Positions 49,320 through 58,663 of a stretch of DNA of 64,000 nt are shown piece by piece; position 1 is the first letter of the stretch, and every line of letters starts with the position of its first letter. The notes beneath the pieces were generated by a model. The model made no database searches, was not told where the DNA came from, and was given only the letters and a program-made list of their open reading frames with translations. The stretch spans positions 930,001-994,000 of the forward strand of contig JBBTCH010000001.1 in assembly GCA_038043245.1 (NCBI GenBank), in the 5' to 3' direction. A program made the position numbers and the translations under genes. This DNA comes from JACPFV01 sp038043245 (GTDB lineage Bacteria; Pseudomonadota; Gammaproteobacteria; Nevskiales; Nevskiaceae).

Positions 49320-50257
49320 GAAATCTTCTCCGGCATTGACCCTTCGAGAATCGCCCAGCACAGCTCGTCGAACGAATAACCCGCCGCCTTGGCTGCCATC
49401 GGCACCAGCGAATGCGAGGTCATGCCCGGCACGGTATTGAGCTCCAGCAGCCAGGGTTTTTTCTTCGCGTCGACGATGAAATCCACCCGGCCCCAACCGC
49501 TGGCGCCGACCAAGGCAAACGCCAGCAAGGCCAGCTCGCCGAGTTTTTTCTCCTGCGCCTTGGGCAATCCCGAGGGACAGTGGTATTGCGTGTCATTCGA
49601 GATGTACTTGGCGTGGTAATCGTAAAACTCGGCTTTCGGCTCGATGCGAACGGATGGCAATGCGCGGCCATCGAGGATCGACACCGTCACTTCGGCGCCC
49701 TTGATGAAGCGCTCAGCCATCACCTCGCGGCCGTTACCGCGCGCCAGCTTGAACGCTGCGGCCACCTGCGCGGGCTGCTTGACGATCGTCACACCCACGC
49801 TGGATCCCTCGGAAGAGGGTTTGATCACGAACGGGTAGCCCAACGTCTTGGCCGCTGCTTTTGCATCCGCCTCGTTCCGCAGCACACGAAAATCCGCGGT
49901 CGGCAGCTGCTCCGCCAGCCAGATGCGCTTGGCGGTGATCTTGTTCATCTTCACCGCCGAGCCGGCCACGCCGGAGCCGGTGTACGGAATGCCCTGCAAT
50001 TCGAGCGCGGCCTGCACGGTGCCGTCCTCGCCGGCGCCTCCGTGCAGCACGATGAAGGCGCGCTCGAACCCCTGCGCGCGCAGGCCCAGCACGCGGTCGC
50101 GCGTCGCATCCACGCCATGCGCATCGACGTTGCGCTTGCGCAGCGCGGCCAGCACCGCCTCTCCGCCCCACAAGGAAACCTGCCGTTCACTCGACCAGCC
50201 GCCCATGAGCACGGCGACACGACCGAAATCGCGAGCATTCTTCACGCGCATTTTCAT
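49316..50257 (-). CDS. ddl: D-alanine--D-alanine ligase
   Basis: A 313-residue ATP-grasp enzyme making the D-Ala-D-Ala dipeptide for peptidoglycan. Motifs: VLMGGWSSERQVSL, LHGGAGEDGTVQ, KPSSEGSSVGV (ATP loop), GWGRVDFIVD and LELNTVPGMTSHSLVPMAAK. It is the DdlB type, as expected between murB and ftsQ. It overlaps both neighbours. Confidence 0.95.
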   Translation of the reverse strand: MKMRVKNARDFGRVAVLMGGWSSERQVSLWGGEAVLAALRKRNVDAHGVDATRDRVLGLRAQGFERAFIVLHGGAGEDGTVQAALELQGIPYTGSGVAGSAVKMNKITAKRIWLAEQLPTADFRVLRNEADAKAAAKTLGYPFVIKPSSEGSSVGVTIVKQPAQVAAAFKLARGNGREVMAERFIKGAEVTVSILDGRALPSVRIEPKAEFYDYHAKYISNDTQYHCPSGLPKAQEKKLGELALLAFALVGASGWGRVDFIVDAKKKPWLLELNTVPGMTSHSLVPMAAKAAGYSFDELCWAILEGSMPEKIS

Positions 50258-51135
50258 GCTCGCTCTCCCACGATCTTTATTTCCGGCATCAAATCCACGC
50301 CGGTTTTTTCTTTGACGGTTGTTTTGATTCTTTCGATCAGCGCTTCGACATCTGCAGCTTTCGCGCCGGTATCGGTGAGGATGAAGTTGGCGTGCAGCGC
50401 AGAAACTTCGGCACCACCGATACGCAGACCCTTGAGTCCGCAGGATTCGATCAGGCGCGCGGCGTGATCGCCGGGAGGATTGCGGAACGTGCTGCCGGCG
50501 CTGGGTTTGCCCACCGGCTGCGAGGCCTTGCGCCGCGCCAGCGATTCCCTGGTGTGGCGCGCGTGCTCACCACCCACGTCTTCAGTGACGACAAAACGCG
50601 CGGCGAGAAACCCACAGAAGCCCGCGGGCGGTTCGACATGGCGATAAGCCACGGTGAACGCCTGCGGCTTGAGCCATTCGCAGCGGCCATCGCGGAACAG
50701 CACTTCGGCTTCGGCGACCGCGGGCCAGGTTTCGCCACCCCAGGCGCCGGCGTTCATCGCCAGCGCGCCGCCGACGGTACCGGGAATGCCGGCCATGAAA
50801 CCCAGCCCCGCACGCTTTTCCTGCTGCGCGAACTTCGCCAGGCGCGCGCAATGCACGCCAGCTTCGGCGTACGTTGTTGCAGGGCTCTCCGATTTCAATC
50901 CATCGAGCGCACCATGCAGCGCGATGACGGTGCCGCGGATGCCGCCATCACGCACCAGCAGATTGCTGCCGAGACCGAGCCAGAACACCGCGCGTTCGCG
51001 TGGCAGCGATTGGATGAAAGCAATGAGATCGGCGCGATCCGCCGGCTCGAAATAGGCATCTGCCGGACCCCCGACACGCCAGCTGGTATGCGCCGCCATC
51101 GGCTCGTTGTATCTGAGCACGCCACGCACATTCAT
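50254..51135 (-). CDS. murB: UDP-N-acetylenolpyruvoylglucosamine reductase MurB
   Basis: An FAD enzyme completing UDP-MurNAc synthesis. The 293-residue sequence is the short (type II) form with HTSWRVGGPADAYFEP, the FAD loop GLGSNLLVRDGG, GIPGTVGGALAMNAGAWGGE, and the catalytic serine loop GSTFRNPPGDHAARLIE. ATG 51135 lies in the 3' end of murC (4-base overlap). Confidence 0.95.
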   Translation of the reverse strand: MNVRGVLRYNEPMAAHTSWRVGGPADAYFEPADRADLIAFIQSLPRERAVFWLGLGSNLLVRDGGIRGTVIALHGALDGLKSESPATTYAEAGVHCARLAKFAQQEKRAGLGFMAGIPGTVGGALAMNAGAWGGETWPAVAEAEVLFRDGRCEWLKPQAFTVAYRHVEPPAGFCGFLAARFVVTEDVGGEHARHTRESLARRKASQPVGKPSAGSTFRNPPGDHAARLIESCGLKGLRIGGAEVSALHANFILTDTGAKAADVEALIERIKTTVKEKTGVDLMPEIKIVGERA

Positions 51136-52547
51136 GGCGCACCTCCGAATTCTTTCTGCATCAGCGCTGGCAAGCCGCCGATGTCGCCCGCGCCGATGGT
51201 CAGCAAAAGGTCACCGTCCTTGAGCACGGAAGCCAGCGCCTTCGGCAGTTCACTGACGCGTTTGACGAAGCGCGCTGAAGGCACGGCGCGCGCCAGCGCT
51301 TGGCCATCGGCTCCGGCAATCGGCGCCTCGCCCGCCGCATAGATTTCAGTCAGCAGCAGCACATCCGCGGTCGCCAACACCGCGCAAAACTCCCTGAAAA
51401 GATTCTGCGTGCGGCTGTAACGGTGCGGCTGGAAAGCCACGACCAGCCGGCGCTTCGGATAGGCCTCACGCACTGCCGAAAAGGTCGCCGCAACCTCGCG
51501 CGGGTGATGACCGTAATCATCGATCAGCAGCACATGCTTGCCCGAGACTCGAAGCTCGCCGTGCGACTCCATGCGCCGGCCCACGCCGCCGAATTCGGAG
51601 AAAGCCTTGCGGATCGAGGAGGCTTTGACGCCGAGTTCACGCGCGATCGCCAGCGCCGCCATCGCGTTCTGAACGTTGTGCCGGCCCGGCAGGTTGAGAT
51701 GGAATTCCTGGCGCTTGCCTTCGGGCAGCTGCACCGCGAAATGCACGCCAGCGCCTTCGGGACGGATATCGACCGCGCGCAGATCCGCACCCGCTTCCAG
51801 TCCATAGGTGAGCACCGGGCGGCCGATGTCCGGCAGCAACTCGCGGATCACGGGGTCGTCGTGACACAACACCGCCAACCCGTAAAAAGGCAGACGATGG
51901 ATGAACTCGATGAAGGCTTTTTTGAGCTGGCCGAAATCGCCGCCGTAGGTTTCAAGGTGATCCGCATCGATGTTGGTGACCACCGAAATCATCGGCGCCA
52001 GCAATAGAAACGAGGCATCACTCTCATCCGCCTCGGCCACCAGATATTGACCCCGCCCCAGACGCGCGTGCGTCCCCGCGGCTTTCAGCTTGCCGCCCAC
52101 GACAAACGTGGGATCGAGTCCGCCCTGCGCCAGCACGCTGGCGACCAGGCTGGTGGTGGTGGTTTTGCCATGCGTGCCGGCGATGGCAATGCCGTAGCGG
52201 AAGCGCATCAGCTCCGCGAGCATTTCCGCGCGCCGCACCACCGGCGTGCGCAGCGCATGCGCACGCACTACTTCCGGGTTGTCGGCCTTGACTGCCGAGG
52301 AAATCACGACAACGTCCGCGCCCTCGGCCGATTTGGCGACGTGACCTGAGCGGATGCGTGCACCCAGTTTTTTCAGTCGCTGCGTCGCCGCGCTGTCTTT
52401 CAGATCGGAACCCGTGACCATGTAACCGAGGTTGAGCAGCACCTCGGCGATGCCGGCCATGCCGGAGCCACCGATGCCGACCATGTGGATGCGGCGCACG
52501 CGGCGCATCGGCGTATCGGTGACGCGGCGCATTTTCTTCTGACTCAT
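51132..52547 (-). CDS. murC: UDP-N-acetylmuramate--L-alanine ligase MurC
   Basis: Adds the first stem residue. A 471-residue Mur ligase with Rossmann start HMVGIGGSGMAGIAEVLLNLG, ATP loop GTHGKTTTTSLVA, ADESDASFL, NIDADHLETYGG and DDYGHHPREV. ATG 52547 overlaps the murG stop (ATGA) and is preferred to a longer in-frame extension inside murG. Confidence 0.96.
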   Translation of the reverse strand: MSQKKMRRVTDTPMRRVRRIHMVGIGGSGMAGIAEVLLNLGYMVTGSDLKDSAATQRLKKLGARIRSGHVAKSAEGADVVVISSAVKADNPEVVRAHALRTPVVRRAEMLAELMRFRYGIAIAGTHGKTTTTSLVASVLAQGGLDPTFVVGGKLKAAGTHARLGRGQYLVAEADESDASFLLLAPMISVVTNIDADHLETYGGDFGQLKKAFIEFIHRLPFYGLAVLCHDDPVIRELLPDIGRPVLTYGLEAGADLRAVDIRPEGAGVHFAVQLPEGKRQEFHLNLPGRHNVQNAMAALAIARELGVKASSIRKAFSEFGGVGRRMESHGELRVSGKHVLLIDDYGHHPREVAATFSAVREAYPKRRLVVAFQPHRYSRTQNLFREFCAVLATADVLLLTEIYAAGEAPIAGADGQALARAVPSARFVKRVSELPKALASVLKDGDLLLTIGAGDIGGLPALMQKEFGGAP

Positions 52548-53611
52548 GCGCGCCCCCCTTCTTCGAGGTACTGCACGATCTGTTTGACCGCATTCGGCCA
52601 AGCGGCTTTGCGCGCCGCCTGCGCCATGGTCAGAAGTTTTTCGCGGCTCGCCAGCAATTCTTCGAGCGCCTGTGCCAGCCGCGCGGCGCTGAGGTCACGT
52701 TCCTGAATCAGCACCGCAGCACCCGCGTGCACCAGATATTCGCCGTTGCGGGTCTGGTGATCGTCCACCGCCGCGGGAAACGGCACCAGCAAGGAAGCGC
52801 ACCCTGCGGCGGCAAGCTCGGCGATGGTTGAAGCGCCGGCGCGGCAGACCACTAGATCCGCCCAGGCGTAAGCCGTCGCCATGTCGTCGATGAATGCGCT
52901 GACTTCCGCGCTCACGCCCGCCTGTGCATACGCCTGCTGTGCAACCTCCAGCGTGCGGCCGGCCTGGTGACGGACCTGCGGCCGGCGATTTTCCGGCATC
53001 AGTCGCAACGCTTCCGGCATGCGTTGATTGAGCGCTTTGGAGCCTTGGCTGCCACCGATCACCAACACCCGCATCGGGCCGTCGCGGCCACGCAACCGTT
53101 CAGCCGGCGCAGGCAGCAAAGCGACGGCTTCACGCACCGGATTGCCCACAGTGACACCTGATCGCGCAGAGAATGTGCCCGGAAACGCCTGCAACACCTG
53201 GCGCGCCAACAGCGACAGGCAGCGGTTGGTGAAACCGGCCACCGCGTTCTGCTCGTGAATCACCAGCGGTTTCAACAGTAGCCAGGCGGCAAGACCCCCA
53301 GGACCGGCGGCGAATCCGCCCATGCCGAGAACGATGTCGGGGTTTTGCCGGCGCAGTACGCGCACGGCATCAACGAGGGCGCGCAGCAACAATAGCGGCG
53401 CCATCAACAGTTTGAGCAATCCCTTGCCGCGCAATCCGGACACGCGCACGAATTCGATGGCGATGCCGTGCTTGGGCACGGTGCGCGATTCAAAACTGTC
53501 GGGTGCGCCCATCCACACGACTTCGTGTCCACGGATGCGCAGTTCGTGAGCAACCGCGAGCGCGGGGAATACGTGACCACCAGTTCCACCCGCGCAGATA
53601 AGAGTCTTCAT
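52544..53611 (-). CDS. murG: Lipid II-forming GlcNAc transferase MurG
   Basis: A 355-residue GT-B enzyme that converts lipid I to lipid II at the inner membrane. It has AGGTGGHVFPALAVAHEL (glycine loop), IHEQNAVAGFTNR, VLVIGGSQGSKALN and the donor site CRAGASTIAELAAAG. The ATG at 53611 has no Shine-Dalgarno; it overlaps the stop of a 46-codon frame starting at GTG 53748. That frame's first nine codons encode the same MKTLICAGG with silent changes. Translation of murG therefore probably relies on coupling through the short frame. Confidence 0.95.
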   Translation of the reverse strand: MKTLICAGGTGGHVFPALAVAHELRIRGHEVVWMGAPDSFESRTVPKHGIAIEFVRVSGLRGKGLLKLLMAPLLLLRALVDAVRVLRRQNPDIVLGMGGFAAGPGGLAAWLLLKPLVIHEQNAVAGFTNRCLSLLARQVLQAFPGTFSARSGVTVGNPVREAVALLPAPAERLRGRDGPMRVLVIGGSQGSKALNQRMPEALRLMPENRRPQVRHQAGRTLEVAQQAYAQAGVSAEVSAFIDDMATAYAWADLVVCRAGASTIAELAAAGCASLLVPFPAAVDDHQTRNGEYLVHAGAAVLIQERDLSAARLAQALEELLASREKLLTMAQAARKAAWPNAVKQIVQYLEEGGRA

Positions 53612-53748
53612 GCGCTGCCATCCATGGCGAGACTGAGCGGTATCACGAAACCCCGGCCCGGCCATCCATGGCCGGGCGCTCGCAACGATCGCGAGCAGTG
53701 CTCGCGAAGCACCGTTGCTCGCCCACCGGCACAAATAAGCGTCTTCAC
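53608..53748 (-). pseudogene. Duplicated murG start leading a 46-codon frame between ftsW and murG
   Basis: The GTG at 53748 overlaps the ftsW stop (GTGA) and has a strong GGGAGGGA Shine-Dalgarno, the place where murG would be expected to begin. Codons 1-9 encode (M)KTLICAGG as in murG, with six base differences, all in third positions except the start codon. The rest comes from about 110 bp of palindromic sequence. The frame ends with a TGA that overlaps the true murG ATG. It is either a vestige or a working coupling leader. Confidence 0.75.
53612..53721. repeat. REP-like palindromic sequence between the two murG starts
   Basis: It includes a perfect 9-bp hairpin (53657-53665 with 53668-53676) and overlapping GCTCGC/GCGAGC arms (53678-53705). 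The segment lies exactly between the duplicated nine-codon blocks. Confidence 0.65.
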
Positions 53749-54899
53749 GCTTTGATCCCTCCCGCTGGCGCGCGTGCCTTGTCGAGCCGGTTCTCGTGAT
53801 CCACCCGCAGGATCAGGGCGCAGATCGCCAACACCGTCAGCAGGCTGGAACCGCCATAACTGATCAGCGGCAGAGTCAGGCCCTTGGTCGGCAACAGACC
53901 CATGTTGACCGCCATGTTGATCAGCGCCTGCAAGCCCAGCCAAGCGGTGAGTCCATAGCAGAGGTAGGCCGGGAACCGCTGATTGCGTTTCTCCGCCAGA
54001 CGGGCGACGCTGAATCCGCGCACAACCACGACCGCAAACAAAGCCAGCAGCGCCGCGATGCCGAACAGACCGAACTCTTCGGCGAGAATCGCGAAAATAA
54101 AATCGGTATGCGTCTCCGGAAGGTAAAGCAATTTCTGCAGACTGTTGCCAAGCCCCACGCCGGTCCATTCGCCACGGCCGACCGCGATCAAGGCCTGCGC
54201 CAGCTGCCAGCCGCTGTTGTTGATGTCGGCCCAGGGATCCGTGAATGACATCATCCGGCGCAGGCGGTAGGCCGCCGTCATCACCAACACCGTGCCGGCC
54301 ACCGCCGCCACCGCCGTCAGGGCGCCCAGATGCAGCAGCCGCGCCCCGCCGAGAAACAGCATCAGCAGCGCGACCGCCAGCAGAATCGCGGTCGCGCCAA
54401 AATCCGGTTGCACTAACAGCAGCACCGAAGCCGCGGCGAGCGGCACCAAGGGACGCAGCAGACCGAAGAAATTGTTCTGGATCTGCGCCTGCTGTCGCAC
54501 GATATAGCCCGCCAGATACATCAGCAGCGCCAGCCGCGTCGGCTCCGACACCTGTACCCGGAAAGCCAGCAGATCGATCCAGCGCCGGGAGCCGTTGACG
54601 CTGATGCCCACGCCCGGCACGAACACCACCAGCAGCAGGAAAAATGCGAGCAGCAGCAGGCCATGACCGCTCTGCTCCCAGGTTTTCATCGGTACCGCGA
54701 AAATCAGCGCGGCGAGCCCCAAGCCGAACACCATGTAGGTGACCTGCTTGAAGAAGAAATGCATCGGCGCACCGCTGAGCTTTTCAGCCACCGCGACCGA
54801 CGCCGACGCAACCATGATCAAGCCCCATCCCAGCAGCGCGATGAGCGCCGCGCACAAGGCGGCGTCCAGTCCATAAGCCGGGCGTTCGGTCGCAATCAC
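53745..54899 (-). CDS. ftsW: Septal peptidoglycan polymerase FtsW (SEDS family)
   Basis: A 384-residue membrane protein with ten predicted helices. It polymerises lipid II together with FtsI. Signatures: GVGISVNGSRRWIDL, QPDFGATAIL (catalytic Asp region), LPETHTDFIFAILAEEFGL, and PTKGLTLPLISYGGSSLL near the C-terminus. GTG 54899 overlaps the murD stop (GTGA). Its own stop overlaps the GTG of the short frame ahead of murG. Confidence 0.96.
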   Translation of the reverse strand: MIATERPAYGLDAALCAALIALLGWGLIMVASASVAVAEKLSGAPMHFFFKQVTYMVFGLGLAALIFAVPMKTWEQSGHGLLLLAFFLLLVVFVPGVGISVNGSRRWIDLLAFRVQVSEPTRLALLMYLAGYIVRQQAQIQNNFFGLLRPLVPLAAASVLLLVQPDFGATAILLAVALLMLFLGGARLLHLGALTAVAAVAGTVLVMTAAYRLRRMMSFTDPWADINNSGWQLAQALIAVGRGEWTGVGLGNSLQKLLYLPETHTDFIFAILAEEFGLFGIAALLALFAVVVVRGFSVARLAEKRNQRFPAYLCYGLTAWLGLQALINMAVNMGLLPTKGLTLPLISYGGSSLLTVLAICALILRVDHENRLDKARAPAGGIKA

Positions 54900-56209
54900 G
54901 CTGACTCTCCACGAACCAGCGCGCTGAAACGCGTGCCGCGTTCTTCGTAGTTGCGGAACTGGTCGAGACTGGCACAGGCCGGCGACAGCAGGACGGTGTC
55001 CCCGGCCTGAGCCAGCAACCGCGCTTTTCGAACCGTCGCGGCGAGATCGCCTTCCCGGTGCAGGGGCAGCACATCTTTCAAGACGGCCTCGATCTGCGCA
55101 GCGTCCTGTCCGTACACGATCGCGGCACGACCCTTGTCACTCAGCGGCGCGCGCAAGGGCGCGAAATCCTGACCCTTGCCCTGCCCGCCGCCGAGCCAGA
55201 CGATCGGCCCCGCCATGCCGCGCAGCGCCGCCAGCGTGGCGCCGACATTGGTGCCCTTGGAATCGTTGAACCAGCGCACGCCGGCGATTTCGGCGACGAA
55301 TTCACAGCGATGGCTCAAGCCGCGAAATTCACGCAGCGCGCTCAAGGCCGCGTCGCGTGGAATCCCGGCAGCATCCGCCAGCGCCAGCGCAGCCAGCGCA
55401 TTGGCCGCGTTATGCAATCCGGCGAGCTTCAGGGCGGAAACCGGCAACAGCTTCTGTGGGCCACGCGCCAGCCAGGTTTCGCCGCTCTCCTGAATCAGGC
55501 CGTAATGACCGACCGACGGTGCGGCGAGACCAAAGCTCACGGCGTTCTGCGGCGCCCACTTCATCACGGCAGCGTCGTCACGATTGACCAGTGCAGTCTC
55601 GCAACCGGTGTAGATGCGTGCCTTGGCTGCGGCATAGGCATCGAAACTGCCGTGGCGGTCGAGATGATCCTCGCTGAGATTGAGCACGGTCGCCGCCTTG
55701 CAGCGCAGGCTGCGCGCGGTTTCAAGCTGAAAACTCGAGAGTTCCAGCACGTAGATCTGGGCGTTATCGTCGAGCAAGTCCAGCGCCGGCGTGCCGAGGT
55801 TGCCACCGATCTGCGCGCGCAAGCCCGCCGCACTGGCCATCTCGCCGACCAGCGTGGTCACCGTGCTCTTGCCGTTGGCGCCGGTGATGCCGATGACGGG
55901 CGCCAGCACCTTGCGGGCGAACAGCTCGACATCGCCAACGACTTCGACCCGCGCGGCCACAAGCTCGCGCACGAAGGCTTCCTGCGGCGACACGCCGGGC
56001 GACAGCACCGCCAGTTTCGGCGCCACGTCCGCAACCGAAAACCCGCCGAGGCGGAACTCGACGCCCTCGAGAGATTTGATCTCGTCCAGGCCCGGCGGAT
56101 TGGCGCGGCTGTCGGTGACCGTCACCTGTGCGCCTTCGCGCAGCAGGAAGCGCACGGCGGAAGCCCCGGTTTTGCCGAGGCCGATGACGAGCGAGCGCTG
56201 GTTCTTCAT
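54896..56209 (-). CDS. murD: UDP-N-acetylmuramoylalanine--D-glutamate ligase MurD
   Basis: A 437-residue Mur ligase adding D-glutamate. It contains LVIGLGKTGASAVRFLL, GITGANGKSTVTTLVG (ATP loop), LELSSFQLE, NLSEDHLDRHG and WFNDSKGTNVGAT. ATG 56209 is one base from the mraY stop region, so the genes are effectively continuous. Confidence 0.96.
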   Translation of the reverse strand: MKNQRSLVIGLGKTGASAVRFLLREGAQVTVTDSRANPPGLDEIKSLEGVEFRLGGFSVADVAPKLAVLSPGVSPQEAFVRELVAARVEVVGDVELFARKVLAPVIGITGANGKSTVTTLVGEMASAAGLRAQIGGNLGTPALDLLDDNAQIYVLELSSFQLETARSLRCKAATVLNLSEDHLDRHGSFDAYAAAKARIYTGCETALVNRDDAAVMKWAPQNAVSFGLAAPSVGHYGLIQESGETWLARGPQKLLPVSALKLAGLHNAANALAALALADAAGIPRDAALSALREFRGLSHRCEFVAEIAGVRWFNDSKGTNVGATLAALRGMAGPIVWLGGGQGKGQDFAPLRAPLSDKGRAAIVYGQDAAQIEAVLKDVLPLHREGDLAATVRKARLLAQAGDTVLLSPACASLDQFRNYEERGTRFSALVRGESA

Positions 56210-56210
56210 C

Positions 56211-57296
56211 TCAACGGATCTTCAGGGTGGCAAGACCGATCAAAACCAGAATCAGCGTGACGATCCAGAAACGCACGATGATCTTGGGCTCCGGCCAGCC
56301 CTTGAGTTCGTAGTGATGGTGCAGCGGCGCCATGCGGAAAATGCGCTTGCCGCCGCTGTATTTGAAATACAGCACCTGCATCGCCACCGACACCGTCTCG
56401 GCGACGAACACCCCGCCCATGATCGCCAGCACGATCTCCTGTCGCACCAGCACCGCAATCACGCCGAGCGCCGCGCCCAGCGCCAGCGCGCCGACATCGC
56501 CCATGAACACCTGCGCGGGATAGGCGTTGAACCAGAGAAAGCCGAGGCCGGCGCCGGCGATGGCGGTGCAAAAAATCGCGATCTCACCGACACCTGCGAT
56601 GTAGGGGATACCGAGATAAGTGGCGATCTTGATATTGCCGCTGGCGTAGGCGAACACCGCCAGCGCGCTGGCCACCAGCACCGTCGGCAGAATCGCCAGA
56701 CCGTCGAGGCCATCCGTGAGATTCACTGCATTCGAGCTGCCGACAATCACCAGATAGGTCCAGGGGATGAAGAACCAGCCCAGCGGAATCACCACGTCTT
56801 TCAGGAACGGCACGATCAGCGAAGTTTCTATCGGCGTGCGCGCCGTGACCTGAATCGCAAACGCGGTGGCAAAACCCGCCAGCGACAGCCAGAAATATTT
56901 CTGCCGCGCCGACAAGCCTTTCGAAGAGCGGTACTTGATCTTCAGGTAATCGTCGGCAAAGCCGACCGCACCGAACGCCAGCGTCACCAGCAACGCGAAC
57001 CAGACAAAGCGGTTGCCGAGATCGCCCCAGAGCAAGGTCGAGACCGTGATGGCGACGAGAATCAGGGCGCCGCCCATGGTCGGCGTGCCGGTTTTTTTCA
57101 GATGGCTCTGCGGGCCATCCTCACGCACCACCTGGCCGAATTTGAAACGGTAGAGCCGGTCGATCATCCACGGCCCGAACACGAAGCAGAAGATCAGAGC
57201 GGTCAGGATGCCGAGCACGGCACGGAAGGTCAGATACTGGAAGATGCGGAACCCGCCGCTGTAGTCCTGCAGGTGCTGGGCCAGGTAATAAAGCAT
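56211..57296 (-). CDS. mraY: Phospho-MurNAc-pentapeptide translocase MraY
   Basis: A 361-residue membrane enzyme with ten predicted helices, transferring phospho-MurNAc-pentapeptide to undecaprenyl phosphate to form lipid I. Motifs: GTPTMGGALI, FADDYLKIKYRSSKGLSA, the catalytic DD, NAVNLTDGLDGLAI, and PLHHHYELKGWPEPKI with the histidine triad. Length equals E. coli MraY (360). It starts 2 bases after murF. Confidence 0.97.
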   Translation of the reverse strand: MLYYLAQHLQDYSGGFRIFQYLTFRAVLGILTALIFCFVFGPWMIDRLYRFKFGQVVREDGPQSHLKKTGTPTMGGALILVAITVSTLLWGDLGNRFVWFALLVTLAFGAVGFADDYLKIKYRSSKGLSARQKYFWLSLAGFATAFAIQVTARTPIETSLIVPFLKDVVIPLGWFFIPWTYLVIVGSSNAVNLTDGLDGLAILPTVLVASALAVFAYASGNIKIATYLGIPYIAGVGEIAIFCTAIAGAGLGFLWFNAYPAQVFMGDVGALALGAALGVIAVLVRQEIVLAIMGGVFVAETVSVAMQVLYFKYSGGKRIFRMAPLHHHYELKGWPEPKIIVRFWIVTLILVLIGLATLKIR

Positions 57297-57298
57297 GG

Positions 57299-58663
57299 TT
57301 AGTGGGATTCCTCAGAGGTCTGGCCGGTCAACGCCGCAACCACACGCTCCATGCGTGAGCTGCGCGAACCTTTGACCAGCAGAAAACTGCGTGAATCAAG
57401 GCGCGGCCGGAGGGCGCTGATCAATGCGTCGGTATCGGCGAAATGCTGGGCGCCGGCACCGAAGCCTTTCACCGCCTGCTGGCTGAGCGGGCCGGTGGCG
57501 TAAAGCGCATCGATGCCGCGCTGCTTCGCCGCGGCACCGGCTTCGTGATGCAGGCGTTCGCTGTCCGAACCCAGCTCGCCCATGTCGCCCAGCACCAGAA
57601 TGCGCAAACCGGAACAGGCCGCGAGCACATCGAGGCCGGCGCTCAGCGAAGTCGGGTTGGCGTTGTAACTGTCGTCGAGCACGCGGGCGCCACTCGCCGT
57701 GGTCATCCAGGACAATCGGCCAGCGGCCGGTTTCACCCGCGCCAATCCCGCCGCGATGTCCTTCAGGTCCATGCCCAGCGCCACCGCACAGCTGGCGGAA
57801 GCCAGCGCATTGCTGACGTTGTGACGGCCCGCCAGCGGCAGCTGCACGGGCACTCGGCCCTCGGCGGCGCGCAGCTCAAACCGGATGCCGGCACCTGCAG
57901 GTTGCGGTTCGATGTTCAAGGCAGAAACATCGGCGCGTTCGGTCAGACTGAAGGTGATCTGCGCGCAATGTGCCGCCTGTTTTTTCCACAACGGCGCGAA
58001 AGCGTCATCGTGGTTGATCACGGCGACGCTGTCCGGCCCCAGCCCCGAAAACAACTCGCCCTTCGCCCTGGCGACGCCTTCGCGCGAGCCGAATCCCTCC
58101 AGATGCGCATCGCCCGCTTGTGTGACCACGCCGATCTGCGGACGCGTGAGTTCAGTCAATCGAGCGATTTCTCCTGCGTGATTGGCGCCCATCTCGATCA
58201 CCGCCGTGCGGTGCTCAGCGCGCAAGCCCAGCAGGGTCAGCGGCAGGCCGATGTGATTGTTGAGATTGCCGGCGGTTGCCAGCGTTGGCCCGCGCGAGTC
58301 GAAAATCGCCGAGAGCATCTGCTTGGTGGTGGTCTTGCCGTTGCTGCCAGTGACCGCGACCACCGGCAGATCAAACTGTGTGCGCCAGACACGGGCGTAG
58401 TCCTGCAATCCCTTCAGGGTGTCGGCGACCACCACTTGCGGCAAGGGGCAATCCTGCACCTGCGACACCAGTGCACCGACCGCGCCTTTGGCGCCGGCAC
58501 GTGACACGAATTCATGGCCGTCGTAGCGCTCGCCTTTCAGGGCGACGAACAAATCGCCCGCAGCGATCTGGCGGGAATCGGTGCAGACGCGCGTGAACAC
58601 TGCGTCGGCGCCGATGGTTTGGGCGGCAAGGCGACGAGCGAGGGCGGTCATGGACTCCATCAC
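57299..58663 (-). CDS. murF: UDP-MurNAc-tripeptide--D-alanyl-D-alanine ligase MurF
   Basis: A 454-residue Mur ligase adding the D-Ala-D-Ala dipeptide. It contains CTDSRQIAAGDLFVALKGERYDG, VAVTGSNGKTTTKQML, EMGANHAGEIARLT, and DDSYNANPTSLSAGLD. Two starts are possible: GTG 58663, overlapping the murE stop (GTGA), or the ATG at 58660 directly following. The sequence does not decide between them. Confidence 0.95.
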   Translation of the reverse strand: MMESMTALARRLAAQTIGADAVFTRVCTDSRQIAAGDLFVALKGERYDGHEFVSRAGAKGAVGALVSQVQDCPLPQVVVADTLKGLQDYARVWRTQFDLPVVAVTGSNGKTTTKQMLSAIFDSRGPTLATAGNLNNHIGLPLTLLGLRAEHRTAVIEMGANHAGEIARLTELTRPQIGVVTQAGDAHLEGFGSREGVARAKGELFSGLGPDSVAVINHDDAFAPLWKKQAAHCAQITFSLTERADVSALNIEPQPAGAGIRFELRAAEGRVPVQLPLAGRHNVSNALASASCAVALGMDLKDIAAGLARVKPAAGRLSWMTTASGARVLDDSYNANPTSLSAGLDVLAACSGLRILVLGDMGELGSDSERLHHEAGAAAKQRGIDALYATGPLSQQAVKGFGAGAQHFADTDALISALRPRLDSRSFLLVKGSRSSRMERVVAALTGQTSEESH

